A stretch of DNA of 64,000 nt from Methanofollis sp. UBA420 (GTDB lineage Archaea; Halobacteriota; Methanomicrobia; Methanomicrobiales; Methanofollaceae), in assembly GCF_002498315.1 (NCBI RefSeq), contig NZ_DAGX01000002.1, positions 188,808 to 252,807 of the forward strand. Direction: 5' to 3'. The notes beneath the pieces are model-generated. The model saw only the letters and a program-made list of their open reading frames with translations, had not been told where the DNA came from and did not search any database. Below, one piece after another: positions 14,796 to 24,107 of this stretch (position 1 is its first letter; every line of letters starts with the position of its first letter). A program made the position numbers and the translations under genes.

Positions 14796-16301
14796 TTACT
14801 GCCACCTCCCGCCGAGAAGTTTGCCGAGGTCAAGCGCGGTGAGCATGCCGATGACCCTGTTTGCAGGGTCGACCACCGGCATCGCACTGATATTGTTCCG
14901 GTCCAGTTTCTGGGCTGCGATATCCACCGCCTCGTCGGGCGTCGTCCTGACGACCTTTCGGGTCATGATGTCCCTGACAAGGAGTCGGTCGCCCGGACGT
15001 GCGACGGCCTTGGTGACGTCGTAGGTCGTGACGATCCCGACGAGGATGCCATTTGCATCGAGGACAGGCAGGTGGTTTGTCTCGCCCTTGAGAAGCCTCG
15101 TGGCCGCCGCGGTGATCTGTTCGTCCTCGGTGATGCAGACGACCTCCGGGTCCATCACCTCGCGCACCATCGGGACCACCTTCGTCTCGCGCATCGGGTG
15201 CGTCCTCTTTGCGGCATTGAAGGACCTGGTCGGGAGGGCGAGTTCGATCGACCCCTGCTCCACCCAGCCGCGCAGGGTCTCCGCGACCTCGCGGGCCTTC
15301 TTGTAGCTTGAAAGAGACGAGGTCTTCACCTCTTCGCCATTGATCTCGACCTTCCCACTCTTCAGTTCGGCAAAGCTGACACGCCGGATGGCCGGACGGT
15401 CGCGGTGCGGCACGCCGTAGTCGACAATGGTCGTCATCAGGTCCTCATCCCGTACTGCCGTGCTCCTGACGACCTCAAGGTCAGTGACAGGCAGGGGGAC
15501 GCCGACGCCGACGTACATCGTGACGCCGTAGCCCTGGTACGTCGCCGCCCTGATAAAGTCAGGACTCATCTGCTTCAGGTCGCCGGTCGTCATCAGGGTC
15601 GCAAAACCGGTCGCGGGGGAGGACTGCGTGCCCTGCCCGACGATCATGCCCTCTGCCCCGCCCAGGAATATGGGGACGCCGCTCCCGATCCTGTGGTAGT
15701 GGGGGTCGTTGGCGAGGGGGGAGAGCGCCCCTGCCCCTGAATAGGAGACATTTCCGCTGTTCGGGAGGAGGAGGCCCATATAGGTGTGGAGGGTGCGGTC
15801 CGTGGTGTTTGTCGCCGCATTGTAGTTCTGGTAGGCGTTCCGCGGGTTGACCATCACGGCGTCGTTGAAGTCTTCGAGGAGGAGGGTGGAGGTCACCGTC
15901 CGGCGCGGGTAGCAGTCTGTCCCGCGGGAGATCGCACGGAGTTCGACAGACCTGCCCGAGATCAGGTCCTCGATCACGTGCGCACCGCCGTACTTATCGC
16001 CCTGCGTGGTGGACTGCTGAGTCGCCCCGAGGTAGGCGTCGACGGCGGCAACGCCCCCATATGCCTCGACGTCGTTGAGCCAGACTCTCTCCATCCTGAT
16101 GGGGGGGTCGGTGTGGCCGAAGTTGAGAAAGGCACCGGAGGAGCACATTGCCCCGAAGGTCCCGGTCGTGACGACGTCCACCTCTTTGAGGGCCCCTTCC
16201 TCACCGAGTTCCGCGACAATGTCCGGCATCTCCTCTGCCGTGACGACGCGGGCATTGCCGTCGCGTATTCGTGTATTGATCTCTTCGATCGACTTCTCCA
16301 T
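14796..16301 (-). CDS. L-aspartate semialdehyde sulfurtransferase (DUF39) with two CBS domains
   Basis: 501-residue enzyme that incorporates sulfide into aspartate semialdehyde on the route to homocysteine in methanogens lacking the usual pathways. The DUF39 core (about residues 1-370) carries Cys53 (GAMCSSGAF) and Cys130 (RGTDCYPRR), which match the two catalytic cysteines reported for the Methanosarcina homologue. Two CBS domains follow (about 378-435 and 442-498), which bind adenosyl ligands and could regulate activity. It is co-transcribed with the downstream NIL-ferredoxin. A stretch of A/T just upstream serves as promoter region, shared divergently with the Nif3 gene. Confidence 0.88.
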   Translation of the reverse strand: MEKSIEEINTRIRDGNARVVTAEEMPDIVAELGEEGALKEVDVVTTGTFGAMCSSGAFLNFGHTDPPIRMERVWLNDVEAYGGVAAVDAYLGATQQSTTQGDKYGGAHVIEDLISGRSVELRAISRGTDCYPRRTVTSTLLLEDFNDAVMVNPRNAYQNYNAATNTTDRTLHTYMGLLLPNSGNVSYSGAGALSPLANDPHYHRIGSGVPIFLGGAEGMIVGQGTQSSPATGFATLMTTGDLKQMSPDFIRAATYQGYGVTMYVGVGVPLPVTDLEVVRSTAVRDEDLMTTIVDYGVPHRDRPAIRRVSFAELKSGKVEINGEEVKTSSLSSYKKAREVAETLRGWVEQGSIELALPTRSFNAAKRTHPMRETKVVPMVREVMDPEVVCITEDEQITAAATRLLKGETNHLPVLDANGILVGIVTTYDVTKAVARPGDRLLVRDIMTRKVVRTTPDEAVDIAAQKLDRNNISAMPVVDPANRVIGMLTALDLGKLLGGRWQ

Positions 16302-16390
16302 ATTTTTCTATTAAACCTGCATATTTATAGGTCTTTCTTATTACTCAGGATAATAAGTGCCTTGATTATGCCGGAGAGTGATCTGTGTGT

Positions 16391-17098
16391 ATGGATAGTG
16401 CAGACCTGGTTGCGCACCTGGAACGCATCGCGCCGCCGGAACTTGCTGAAGAATTCGACGAGGGACGGATCGGCCTCATCGTCGAAGGGAGGATGGACGT
16501 CGGGGCGGTCTGTTGCGCCCTCGACGCCACGCCTGCGGTGGCGGAGGCCGCCGCCCGTGCCGGTGCCGGCATGCTCGTCGTCCACCACACTCCCATCTGG
16601 GAACCGGTGACCGCCGTCCGCGGCACGACCGCCGGCGTCCTGCGGCCCCTGCTGGCGCACGGCATCGGCCTCTATGTGATGCACACCAACTTCGACCGCG
16701 CGGCCGGCGGGGTGAACGACACCCTCGCCCGCATCCTCGGCCTTGAGGAAGTGCGGCCGATGTCGCTTGGACGCGTCGGCACCTGCACCTGCACCCTCAG
16801 GGAGATGGCCGCCCGCATCGGCGGGAATGTCAGGGTGTACGGCGACGCACGCGACCCCGCCACCCTTGCAGTCGTCGGCGGGAGCGGCTTTGACCCGGCC
16901 CTCATCGAGGAGGCCGTCGGCCTCGGTGCGGAGGCCTTTCTCTCGGCAGAACTGAAGCACCATGTGGCGCGGGCGTCGCCGATCCCCTGCATCGAGTCGA
17001 CCCACTATGCCCTGGAGGCCCCGGGCATGCAGGCGCTCGCGGAGAGGGAGGGCTGGCAGTACATCGATGATCGGCCGACAGTCACGACCCTTCCATGA
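16391..17098 (+). CDS. Nif3-like dinuclear metal centre protein
   Basis: 235-residue member of the Nif3/NIF3L1 family (also labelled GTP cyclohydrolase type 2). It has the His pair MLVVHHTPIWEP, the second-half ligand region YVMHTNFDRAAGGVND, and the C-terminal ELKHHVARA segment with His and Glu at the metal site. Family members form toroidal hexamers; the physiological role is unclear. ATG 16391 is chosen because GGAGAGTGAT precedes it by 7 bases; a GTG at 16385 is in frame. It overlaps the SWIM gene by 4 bases. Confidence 0.85.
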   Translation: MDSADLVAHLERIAPPELAEEFDEGRIGLIVEGRMDVGAVCCALDATPAVAEAAARAGAGMLVVHHTPIWEPVTAVRGTTAGVLRPLLAHGIGLYVMHTNFDRAAGGVNDTLARILGLEEVRPMSLGRVGTCTCTLREMAARIGGNVRVYGDARDPATLAVVGGSGFDPALIEEAVGLGAEAFLSAELKHHVARASPIPCIESTHYALEAPGMQALAEREGWQYIDDRPTVTTLP

Positions 17099-17418
17099 AG
17101 GATATCTGGCAGGAGATCAGGGACGCGGGCGGCCTGACCCCGCCGATCAGGGAGCAAATCTGTCGTTCCTACAGGGGCCGGGGGGAAAAGGCGCTCGCAG
17201 CAGTCGACGGCGGGATGGTGCGGAAGTACAACGACTTCTTTGTCGTCACCGGTTGTTCGGACGAGTACATCGTCGAGGACGATTTCTGCACCTGCAAGGA
17301 CTTCATCTACCGGGGGCGGTGCTGCTGGCACATCCTTGCCGTGCAGATCGCCGTAGCAGCAGGGTCATATCAGGAAAAAGACGGTTGGTATATTGATCGA
17401 TGGAAGATGATCCGGTGA
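17095..17418 (+). CDS. Small SWIM zinc-finger protein
   Basis: 107-residue protein whose centre has the SWIM pattern CxCxnCxH (FCTCKDFIYRGRCCWHIL, about residues 64-81). SWIM fingers bind nucleic acid or protein partners. The rest is a small alpha/beta scaffold with no catalytic domain. The ATG overlaps the Nif3 stop by 4 bases, so the pair is co-translated. Stand-alone SWIM proteins of this size are common in Methanomicrobiales but uncharacterised. Confidence 0.75.
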   Translation: MKDIWQEIRDAGGLTPPIREQICRSYRGRGEKALAAVDGGMVRKYNDFFVVTGCSDEYIVEDDFCTCKDFIYRGRCCWHILAVQIAVAAGSYQEKDGWYIDRWKMIR

Positions 17419-17477
17419 ACACGATAAACAATATAATCATCCATTACCGAATAATAAGTAATAAGACGTGGTTTTGA

Positions 17478-20219
17478 ATGCTCGAAGAAGAGTATCAGCT
17501 TGAATATTTTAAATCCCAGGGCTTCGTGCGGAAGGTCTGCACCAAGTGCGGGTCGGCGTTCTGGACCAGAGACCCGTCCCGGGAGACCTGCGGGGATGCA
17601 CCCTGCGAGCCGTATGCCTTTATCGGCAACCCCGTTTTTCAGCCGCATTCCCTGGACGAGATGAGGGAGGCGTTTCTTTCGTTTTTCGAGCGGCATGGCC
17701 ACACGCGTATCGAGCGCTACCCTGTCGTCGCCCGCTGGCGTGACGATATCTACCTGACCATCGCCTCGATCGCAGACTTCCAGCCCTTCGTGACGAGCGG
17801 TCTCGTGCCCCCTCCGGCAAACCCGCTGACGATCTCGCAGCCCTGCATCAGGCTCAACGACCTCGACTCTGTCGGCAGGTCCGGTCGGCACCTGACCCTT
17901 TTCGAGATGATGGCGCATCACGCCTTCAACTCGCCGGCCGAGGACATCTACTGGAAGGACCGGACGGTCGAACTCTGTGACGAGTTCCTCGCCTCGATCG
18001 GTGCCGACCTGAAGAAAGTCACCTTCAAGGAAAACCCCTGGATCGGCGGCGGCAATGCCGGCGCCTCTGTCGAGGTGCTCATCGGCGGCCTCGAAGTCGC
18101 GACCCTCGTCTTCATGAGCCTGACGCGGGAGAAAAACGAGCAGGAACCGGTCATGCTGGAGGGCGAGCCGTACTATCCGATGAAAATGCGGATCGTGGAC
18201 ACCGGCTACGGCCTTGAGAGGATCACCTGGGCGTCGAAGGGGTCGCCGACGGTGTACGACGCCGTCTTCCCTGAGATGGTCAGCCACCTGATGCAGGCGG
18301 CAGGCCTCGAACACCTCCTCGACAACAAGGAGTTCACGAAGATCCTCGGCCTCAATGCAAAGTTTGCCGGCCTGATGGATATCAGCGGCCCGAACCTCTA
18401 CCAGTTGCGGAAGAAGGTCGCCGCCACGATCGATGTCCCCCTGGACAAACTGGACAAGATGATCACACCGATCGAGAAGATCTACGCGATCGCCGACCAC
18501 ACCCGCTGCCTCGCCTATATGCTCGGCGACTGCATCGTCCCCTCGAATGTCCGCGAGGGCTATCTTGTCAGGCTCGTGATCCGCCGCACCCTCAGGATGA
18601 TGGCAGACCTCGAACTCAAGGGCAGCCTCGCCGACCTTGTCGAGATGCAGATGAAGATCGTCGGGCTTGACGCCTTCCAGCAGGACGTCATGGTCGTCCG
18701 CGATATCCTGGACCGCGAGGTGGAGAAGTACGCGGCGACCCTCGCCCGCGGCGCACGTATCGTCCAGCGGATCGCCCGCACCTACAAGAAGAAGAGCGAG
18801 CGGATCCCCCTGCAGGAGGTCGTCACCCTGTATGACTCGCACGGCATCCCGCCCGAGATGGTGAAGGAGATCGCCGCCCAGGAGGGTGCGGTCGTCGAGA
18901 TCCCGGACAACTTCTACTCGCAGATCGCCGACCTCCACTCGGAGAACCATGTGGAGAAGGAGGCCGACCCGCTGGCAAAGTACCGCGAGCGTGTCGCCGG
19001 TCTCCCGGCAACGAAGAAGCTCTACTATGATCAGCCGGCAGACGTCGAGTTCGAGGCAATGGTCATCGACTACTTCGACGGCTATGCAGTCCTCGACCAG
19101 ACCCTCTTCTATCCGGAAGGCGGCGGTCAGCCCTTCGACACGGGCACCCTCGTCACCGCGGAGAGCATGGTGCGGGTGGAGGAGACGATCAAGCTCGGCG
19201 AGGTGATCCTCCACAAGGTGCAGGGCGGCATCCTCAAGCGCGGCGACCGCGTCAAGGGTATCGTCGACGAGGAGCGGCGCTGGTCGCTGATGCGCCACCA
19301 CACCGCGACCCACATCATCCTCCACGCCACCAAGGAGGTGCTCGGCGCTCATATCCACCAGGCCGGCGCTCAGAAGGGGATCGATACATCGAGGGTCGAT
19401 ATCAGGCACTTCAAGCATATCACCCCCGAGGAGCTGAAGAGGATCGAGATCCGTGCGAACCAGATCGTGATGGAGAATGCCCCGGTCTACATCACCTGGG
19501 AGGACAGGACGCGTGCCGAGCAGAAGTACGGCTTCGGCCTGTACCAGGGCGGTGTCCCGCCGGGCAAGCTGATCAGGGTCGTCCAGGTGGCCGGGGACGT
19601 GGAGGCCTGTGCAGGCACGCACTGCCGCTCCACCGGCGAGGTCGGGCCGATCGCGATCCTGCGGGTCGAGCACATTCAGGACGGTATCGAGAGACTGGAG
19701 TTCTCCGCGGGTATTGCGGCGATCTACGCGATGCAGCACGTGAAGGAGCTCATCGCCCAGTCTGCCGAGATCCTCAGCGTCCAGCAGGAGAACCTGCCCA
19801 CCAGCGTGACCCGCTTCTTTACCGAGTGGAAGGAGCAGAGGAAGGATATCGAAAGGCTGCAGCAGAAGGTCGTGGACCTGGAGGCGCAGCAGCTTGAGGC
19901 GGAGGAGATCGAGGGCCACCGCATCGTGGTCCGGCAGGTCGACCTGCCGCCGCAGGAACTGGTGGCGCTGGCATCAAGGCTTGCGGAGAACGGCGAGGTC
20001 GCGCTCCTTGTCGGCGGGAACGACCGTGTGCATGCCGTGATGGCGTCCCCGGTTCCCGAACTGAATGCGATTGAGGTCATCAGGGATGTCTGTGCGGCTC
20101 TCGGCGGCAAGGGCGGCGGAAAGCCCCAGCTTGCCCAGGGCAGCGGTCCCGAGGCCGGAAAGATCGGCGAGGCACTTACTCTCGGCCGGTCCCTGATCAA
20201 AGCGAAACTGCATAGCTGA
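17478..20219 (+). CDS. alaS: Alanyl-tRNA synthetase
   Basis: 913-residue class II synthetase charging tRNA-Ala. It has an archaeal-type N-terminal extension with paired cysteines (CTKCGSAFW, CGDAPC), the catalytic core with ARWRDDIYLTIASIADFQPF and GGGNAGASVEVL, the editing domain with HHTATHIILHATKE and CAGTHCRSTGEVGP (HxxxH and CxxxH zinc ligands), and the C-terminal Gly-rich tail GGKGGGKPQLAQGSG. The length is normal for Archaea. It begins with ATG 17478 in an AT-rich promoter region, and ends 2 bases before the next gene. Confidence 0.97.
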   Translation: MLEEEYQLEYFKSQGFVRKVCTKCGSAFWTRDPSRETCGDAPCEPYAFIGNPVFQPHSLDEMREAFLSFFERHGHTRIERYPVVARWRDDIYLTIASIADFQPFVTSGLVPPPANPLTISQPCIRLNDLDSVGRSGRHLTLFEMMAHHAFNSPAEDIYWKDRTVELCDEFLASIGADLKKVTFKENPWIGGGNAGASVEVLIGGLEVATLVFMSLTREKNEQEPVMLEGEPYYPMKMRIVDTGYGLERITWASKGSPTVYDAVFPEMVSHLMQAAGLEHLLDNKEFTKILGLNAKFAGLMDISGPNLYQLRKKVAATIDVPLDKLDKMITPIEKIYAIADHTRCLAYMLGDCIVPSNVREGYLVRLVIRRTLRMMADLELKGSLADLVEMQMKIVGLDAFQQDVMVVRDILDREVEKYAATLARGARIVQRIARTYKKKSERIPLQEVVTLYDSHGIPPEMVKEIAAQEGAVVEIPDNFYSQIADLHSENHVEKEADPLAKYRERVAGLPATKKLYYDQPADVEFEAMVIDYFDGYAVLDQTLFYPEGGGQPFDTGTLVTAESMVRVEETIKLGEVILHKVQGGILKRGDRVKGIVDEERRWSLMRHHTATHIILHATKEVLGAHIHQAGAQKGIDTSRVDIRHFKHITPEELKRIEIRANQIVMENAPVYITWEDRTRAEQKYGFGLYQGGVPPGKLIRVVQVAGDVEACAGTHCRSTGEVGPIAILRVEHIQDGIERLEFSAGIAAIYAMQHVKELIAQSAEILSVQQENLPTSVTRFFTEWKEQRKDIERLQQKVVDLEAQQLEAEEIEGHRIVVRQVDLPPQELVALASRLAENGEVALLVGGNDRVHAVMASPVPELNAIEVIRDVCAALGGKGGGKPQLAQGSGPEAGKIGEALTLGRSLIKAKLHS

Positions 20220-20221
20220 CA

Positions 20222-20827
20222 ATGACAGAAGAGGTTGTGGTGCTGGAGCCCGGCGACGAGCGGGCGAAGAAGATCGCGAAGGCGATGGCGAGTCAGACGG
20301 CGAACGATATCCTCTCCGACCTGAAGGAGGGGCCGCTCAGCGCCGCCGAGATCGCCGACCACCTCTCCATCCCCATCACCACCCTCAAATACCATATCGA
20401 GAACCTGGCCGACGCGGGCCTGATCGAGATCGTGAAGACGCGGTGGAGTTCGAAGGGGCGTGAGATGAAGGTCTACGGCCTCACCGACACTCTCCTCATC
20501 GTCGCCCCGCAGGTGAAAGATATCAGGTCGATCCTCCTGAAGTACGCCTCCCTCTTCGGGGTCGTCGTCTTCGCGACCGTCATCGCGGCGGTGGTGATGC
20601 CGATGCTCATGCCGCCGGCGCCTGAACCCATGCCGCGGATGGTGGCGTACAACGACGTGGCCCCCCTCGGGGCCGCACCTAAAGCAGGAGGGGAGGGCTT
20701 CCTTGGTGGGGTCGACACCTCGGTCCTCGCCTTCTTCCTCGGGGGGAGCACGGTGCTCCTGACCCTCCTTGTCTACGAGGTGTATCTGTACTTCACGTAC
20801 TATCGGCGGAGAAAGAGCAGGGCGTGA
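20222..20827 (+). CDS. Membrane-anchored winged-helix (ArsR-like) regulator
   Basis: 201-residue protein. Residues ~20-100 form an ArsR-like winged helix (LKEGPLSAAEIADHLSIPIT, TLKYHIENLADAGLIEIVKT). Two hydrophobic helices follow: about 105-125 (LLKYASLFGVVVFATVIAAV) and about 160-185 (TSVLAFFLGGSTVLLTLLVY). They are separated by a Pro-rich external linker, and the protein ends in a short basic tail. This layout fits a one-component membrane-bound transcription regulator whose sensor is the extracytoplasmic loop. It follows alaS with a 2-base gap, so it is likely co-transcribed. Signal unknown. Confidence 0.75.
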   Translation: MTEEVVVLEPGDERAKKIAKAMASQTANDILSDLKEGPLSAAEIADHLSIPITTLKYHIENLADAGLIEIVKTRWSSKGREMKVYGLTDTLLIVAPQVKDIRSILLKYASLFGVVVFATVIAAVVMPMLMPPAPEPMPRMVAYNDVAPLGAAPKAGGEGFLGGVDTSVLAFFLGGSTVLLTLLVYEVYLYFTYYRRRKSRA

Positions 20828-20867
20828 GGGTAGTTACTGATAAAATAGTATCTAATAACAACAATTC

Positions 20868-21758
20868 TCATTCTGTTTTCATATCAGATTTTTGAAATCT
20901 TATCCTATCTTCATTAGTGGGAATGCCATTTGCTACTATTTGCCACTCACCATTCTGAAATACTTCATATTTTTCAAAACCACAGGGCAATCCGTTTGCA
21001 GTAACTACGTCGCTGCTATCCATAAGCTGAAAATGCAGATGTGGAGCAAAAGAATTGCCGGAATGACCCACTCTACCAATAACTTCACCTTTTTTTACAC
21101 TCTGACCAATCGAAACCTGAATAGACCCTGTTTGAAGATGGCACAGTGCAGCATATACATTATCGCTACATTCTATAATGATGTAGTTGCCCGCAACTGA
21201 TTGTACGTCGTCTTTTTCCGGATCGAAATAATGAGCATTTTTATATGCGTTAGACATATCTGAAAACAAATTCGTTCGTACTCGTTCTTCATAGCCATCC
21301 TCCGCTTGCACAACAATCCCATCGCAAGGTGCGTACACGTCTTGCCCCCAACAATAATATTCACTTATGGGAACCCCAAAAAGAAGATATTGCGGCAAAC
21401 TAACGCGGTAGGCGGGCCAGCCCTTTCTTTCCCAATCCACTTGTATGAAGTCATAAGCATATCTTGTTCCTAATTGGTTTGTGCCATGACTCGGAATTTT
21501 TGTCCCTGGAGTGTTAGGAGCTAGCCATTCTCCTCTCAAAGGAAACTCTACAATTATTGGCTCGCGGGTTTCAATCATCTCATTCCCTCTATCAACCACT
21601 TCTTTGCCTGTGTTAGTAAAAATGATCGTTGCTACAAGAATAAGTCCCAGTACGATACTGATATATGCAGGCATACGTTTATTCCCGCGTAGAACGCACA
21701 TTTCCCGGTCCCTTCCCGTATTCATTGCTCGATGTGTAGAATACTTTTCTAAGTTCAT
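20868..21758 (-). CDS. M23 (LytM-like) metallopeptidase, membrane-anchored, probably acquired
   Basis: About 296 residues. An N-terminal basic stretch and one membrane helix (AYISIVLGLILVATIIF) are followed by an exported M23 zinc-peptidase domain: H and D in HGTNQLGTRYAYDF, the entry strand YAPCDGIVVQAEDG, CHLQTGSI, KGEVIGRVGHSG and the catalytic HLHF. M23 enzymes cut Gly-rich peptides of bacterial murein, but Methanomicrobiales lack murein, so the target is unclear. The gene is plainly AT-richer than its neighbours and uses many A/T-ending codons, suggesting transfer. Starts are uncertain: 21758 (ATG) or 21725; the frame runs further into repeat DNA. Confidence 0.78.
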   Translation of the reverse strand: MNLEKYSTHRAMNTGRDREMCVLRGNKRMPAYISIVLGLILVATIIFTNTGKEVVDRGNEMIETREPIIVEFPLRGEWLAPNTPGTKIPSHGTNQLGTRYAYDFIQVDWERKGWPAYRVSLPQYLLFGVPISEYYCWGQDVYAPCDGIVVQAEDGYEERVRTNLFSDMSNAYKNAHYFDPEKDDVQSVAGNYIIIECSDNVYAALCHLQTGSIQVSIGQSVKKGEVIGRVGHSGNSFAPHLHFQLMDSSDVVTANGLPCGFEKYEVFQNGEWQIVANGIPTNEDRIRFQKSDMKTE

Positions 21759-21759
21759 C

Positions 21760-22050
21760 AAAACATCTCGCCGGGGGACTACAGCGAAGACTTCGTCTTC
21801 TCGACTCCCTTCGGTCGTCACTCTAAAATCAGAGATTCACGGAAGATCGAAGATCTTCCTGTAAACGGGAAATACATGGTATTTCCCTTTCAGGCAAATC
21901 TTCGATATGCCATGCAAGAAAATGCTCTGTATTTTCTGTGTTCTTGTGCTCACTCCGTTCGCAGCCCCCGGACCTCGAAGATCTTCGATCTTCTCATGCT
22001 CGCTTACGCTCGCACCCCGCTCAGGATTGGGTCCGGGAAGGAAAGTTGAG
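21760..22050. repeat. Dispersed intergenic hairpin repeat, copy D (344-base gap)
   Basis: Occupies the gap between the M23 peptidase and hisH. Three hairpins are visible: GAAGAC-TTC-GTCTTC at 21786-21800, GGAAGATC-GAA-GATCTTCC at 21841-21859, and GAAGATC-TTC-GATCTTC at 21977-21993. Flanks read CACTCCGTTCGCAGCCCC and TGCTCGCTTACGCTCGCACC, as in the copies at 29.5 and 49.7 kb. No convincing gene in this gap. Confidence 0.65.
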
Positions 22051-22102
22051 AGATCGAAAAACAGAAAGGGTCAGAAATGGTCAGAAAGGTCCCGAGAACC
22101 TC

Positions 22103-22705
22103 TCACACCATCCCGATAAAATTCCCCAGTATCCTCAGCCCCACATCCCCGCTCTTCTCCGGGTGGAACTGGACGCCGAAGACATTCTCCTTCCGCACCG
22201 ACGAGGAGAAGCGGCAGATATAGTCGGTCGTCGTCATCGTGTGCTCGGGCGCCGCCTCGGCATAGTACGAGTGAACGAAGTAGACGTACGAGCCGTCGGG
22301 CACGCCCTCGAAGAGGGGTTCGCCGGGCTTGATCGAGAGGGTGTTCCAGCCCATGTGAGGGATCTTCATGCCGGGCGACCGGGGGAAGCGGCGGACAGGG
22401 CCGGGGACCATGCCGAGGCCGGCATGCATCCCCCCCTCGTCGGAACTCTCCATCAGCATCTGCATCCCGAGGCAGATGCCGAGGACCGGCACCTCCCTCG
22501 CCGCCTGGCGGACCGTCCCCTCGATCGGGCCGAGCATCTCCATGCCGTCCCTGAAGGCGCCGACGCCCGGCAGGACGATGCCGTCCGCCGAGGCGATCTG
22601 GTCGGGGTCCGCGGAGATCACCGGCGACGCACCCGCCTTCTCCAGCCCCTTCCTGACGCTCCGGAGGTTGCCAAGCCCGTAATCAATTATAACTATCGTC
22701 TTCAT
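22103..22705 (-). CDS. hisH: Imidazole glycerol phosphate synthase subunit HisH
   Basis: 200-residue class I glutamine amidotransferase that feeds ammonia to HisF in histidine biosynthesis. It has the nucleophile Cys78 in PVLGICLGMQML, the oxyanion strand region, and the catalytic His181/Glu183 in GVQFHPEKS. The length is normal. hisF is not adjacent. The gene starts 23 bases inside the upstream PAPS-reductase-like gene, a functionally unexpected partner, so the coupling may reflect only compact packing. Confidence 0.93.
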   Translation of the reverse strand: MKTIVIIDYGLGNLRSVRKGLEKAGASPVISADPDQIASADGIVLPGVGAFRDGMEMLGPIEGTVRQAAREVPVLGICLGMQMLMESSDEGGMHAGLGMVPGPVRRFPRSPGMKIPHMGWNTLSIKPGEPLFEGVPDGSYVYFVHSYYAEAAPEHTMTTTDYICRFSSSVRKENVFGVQFHPEKSGDVGLRILGNFIGMV

Positions 22706-24095
22706 CGCCGCCAGACTCCCTCTTCCGCCACAGGTCTTCTGCCGCCCAGTCCGCGGGCATGCCGTGTGCGGCGCCCCAGGCTTCGAGCCTCTCCGTCCAC
22801 CCCTGCCAGAGGTCCGGGTAGGCCGCCTTTATCCGCACCAGCAGTGCACGGTCGCTCGACGGGCACATAAAGCAGCCGATCCGGTCGAGACCCCTCTCGT
22901 AGAGCACATTGTAGGGGGCGTGCTCCTTGAAGAGATAGAGCCAGACATGCATCGCCGTCCAGTGCTGGATCGGGGCTGCGGAAACCTGGTTCCCGACAAT
23001 CCTGTTCCGCCAGACCCTCGGGCTGTTCTTCCGGTTGAGAGACTCGTACTTCCTCTGGCCGATGAAAGACAACGACTCGCCCCACCGCTCGTCGATCACC
23101 CTGGACACAGGTTCGAGTTTTGCGACGCGGCAGCACCAGCGGGCATTGACCGCCGGCGGTCCCTCAACCTCGAAGTTCTTCCAGAAGGCCTCGCCTGTCT
23201 CGGCCCGCACCACCTCCACGCCATAGCGCTCGGCGACGGTGGCGACATTCTCCTCGGTCTCGGGGAACTCCAGGCCCGTGTCGGCATAGAGGGCCGGGAC
23301 CGGGCCGATCGCCTTCAGCACGAGGATGAGAGTGACAAGGCTGTCCTTGCCGCCCGAATACGAGACATTCGCCGGGAGATGGGCATGACTCTCCCGCACC
23401 CTCCTGATGAAGTCGAGCGACGCCCCTTCATAGGCATCGATGATACGGGTATTCGCCCTCACGGCGTCGTCCCAGCTGGCCTCGCCGGGCACGGCGTCGG
23501 CATCCCCGATCTTCCGGGTCCGCACCACCGCACCCCTCTCCATCGTGCGCGCCTCGGCCGCATCGACCCGCGCGCGGCCGACGCCGATGCACTCGCCGCT
23601 CCGCGAGAGGAGAAAGACCTCGTCGCCCGTCCGGACCGAGTCCTCGATCTCCACCAGGCCCGGCGCAAGCAAACTCGACCCACCCTCCCGGATCGACGCC
23701 ACGGCGCCGTCGTCCACGACGACATACCGCTTTGTCGGTTTCATGTACCGGCACGCAGCCGGCCGCGGCAGGGGCTCCCAGACGCCCTCGTCGGGCATGT
23801 ACCTGATGGCCGCAACAACCGTGCCGCCCAGGACCACCTCCTCCATCCTGTCAGGATCGGGGACCTTGTTGAGGACGGCGAGGTGCCCCTCAGGGATGAG
23901 GGGGACGCCGAAGTAATCGATGAAGATACTGTTGACGAGTGCGACGTCAGACGCAAAGGCCGGGCGTGCATCGCCAGGCGGAGTGATGGAAACCGCGTGG
24001 GTTTTTTCCCCGCAGGCGCACTGCTCCCCGAGCACGGGCGTATGGCAGGCATCGCACCAGCGTAGCTGGATCTTTCCGAGATATGACGGACGCAT
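22683..24095 (-). CDS. PUA-domain / phosphoadenosine-phosphosulfate-reductase-like fusion protein
   Basis: About 470 residues in three parts. An N-terminal zinc ribbon (LRWCDACHTPVLGEQCACG) comes first, then a PUA-like RNA-binding domain (about 115-190, KRYVVVDDGAVASIREGG...IGVGRARVDA). Last comes a PP-loop ATPase/PAPS-reductase domain (ANVSYSGGKDSLVTLILVL) with later cysteines (ARWCCRVAKLEP, IGCFMCPSSDRA) that could hold a 4Fe-4S cluster. PUA plus PP-loop suggests RNA sulfuration or sulfur transfer rather than classical PAPS reduction; that is an inference. A TATA-like CTTTTAATC near 24120 would place the transcription start close to ATG 24095, making it leaderless; ATG 24107 is the alternative. 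Confidence 0.72.
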   Translation of the reverse strand: MRPSYLGKIQLRWCDACHTPVLGEQCACGEKTHAVSITPPGDARPAFASDVALVNSIFIDYFGVPLIPEGHLAVLNKVPDPDRMEEVVLGGTVVAAIRYMPDEGVWEPLPRPAACRYMKPTKRYVVVDDGAVASIREGGSSLLAPGLVEIEDSVRTGDEVFLLSRSGECIGVGRARVDAAEARTMERGAVVRTRKIGDADAVPGEASWDDAVRANTRIIDAYEGASLDFIRRVRESHAHLPANVSYSGGKDSLVTLILVLKAIGPVPALYADTGLEFPETEENVATVAERYGVEVVRAETGEAFWKNFEVEGPPAVNARWCCRVAKLEPVSRVIDERWGESLSFIGQRKYESLNRKNSPRVWRNRIVGNQVSAAPIQHWTAMHVWLYLFKEHAPYNVLYERGLDRIGCFMCPSSDRALLVRIKAAYPDLWQGWTERLEAWGAAHGMPADWAAEDLWRKRESGGDEDDSYN

Positions 24096-24107
24096 TGCAT
24101 GTACCAT

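Noticed and set aside
17370..19919. 849-codon open frame antisense to alaS
   Set aside because: Arises from the codon bias of the real alaS gene on the other strand; low-complexity Asp/Leu/His content and no domain.
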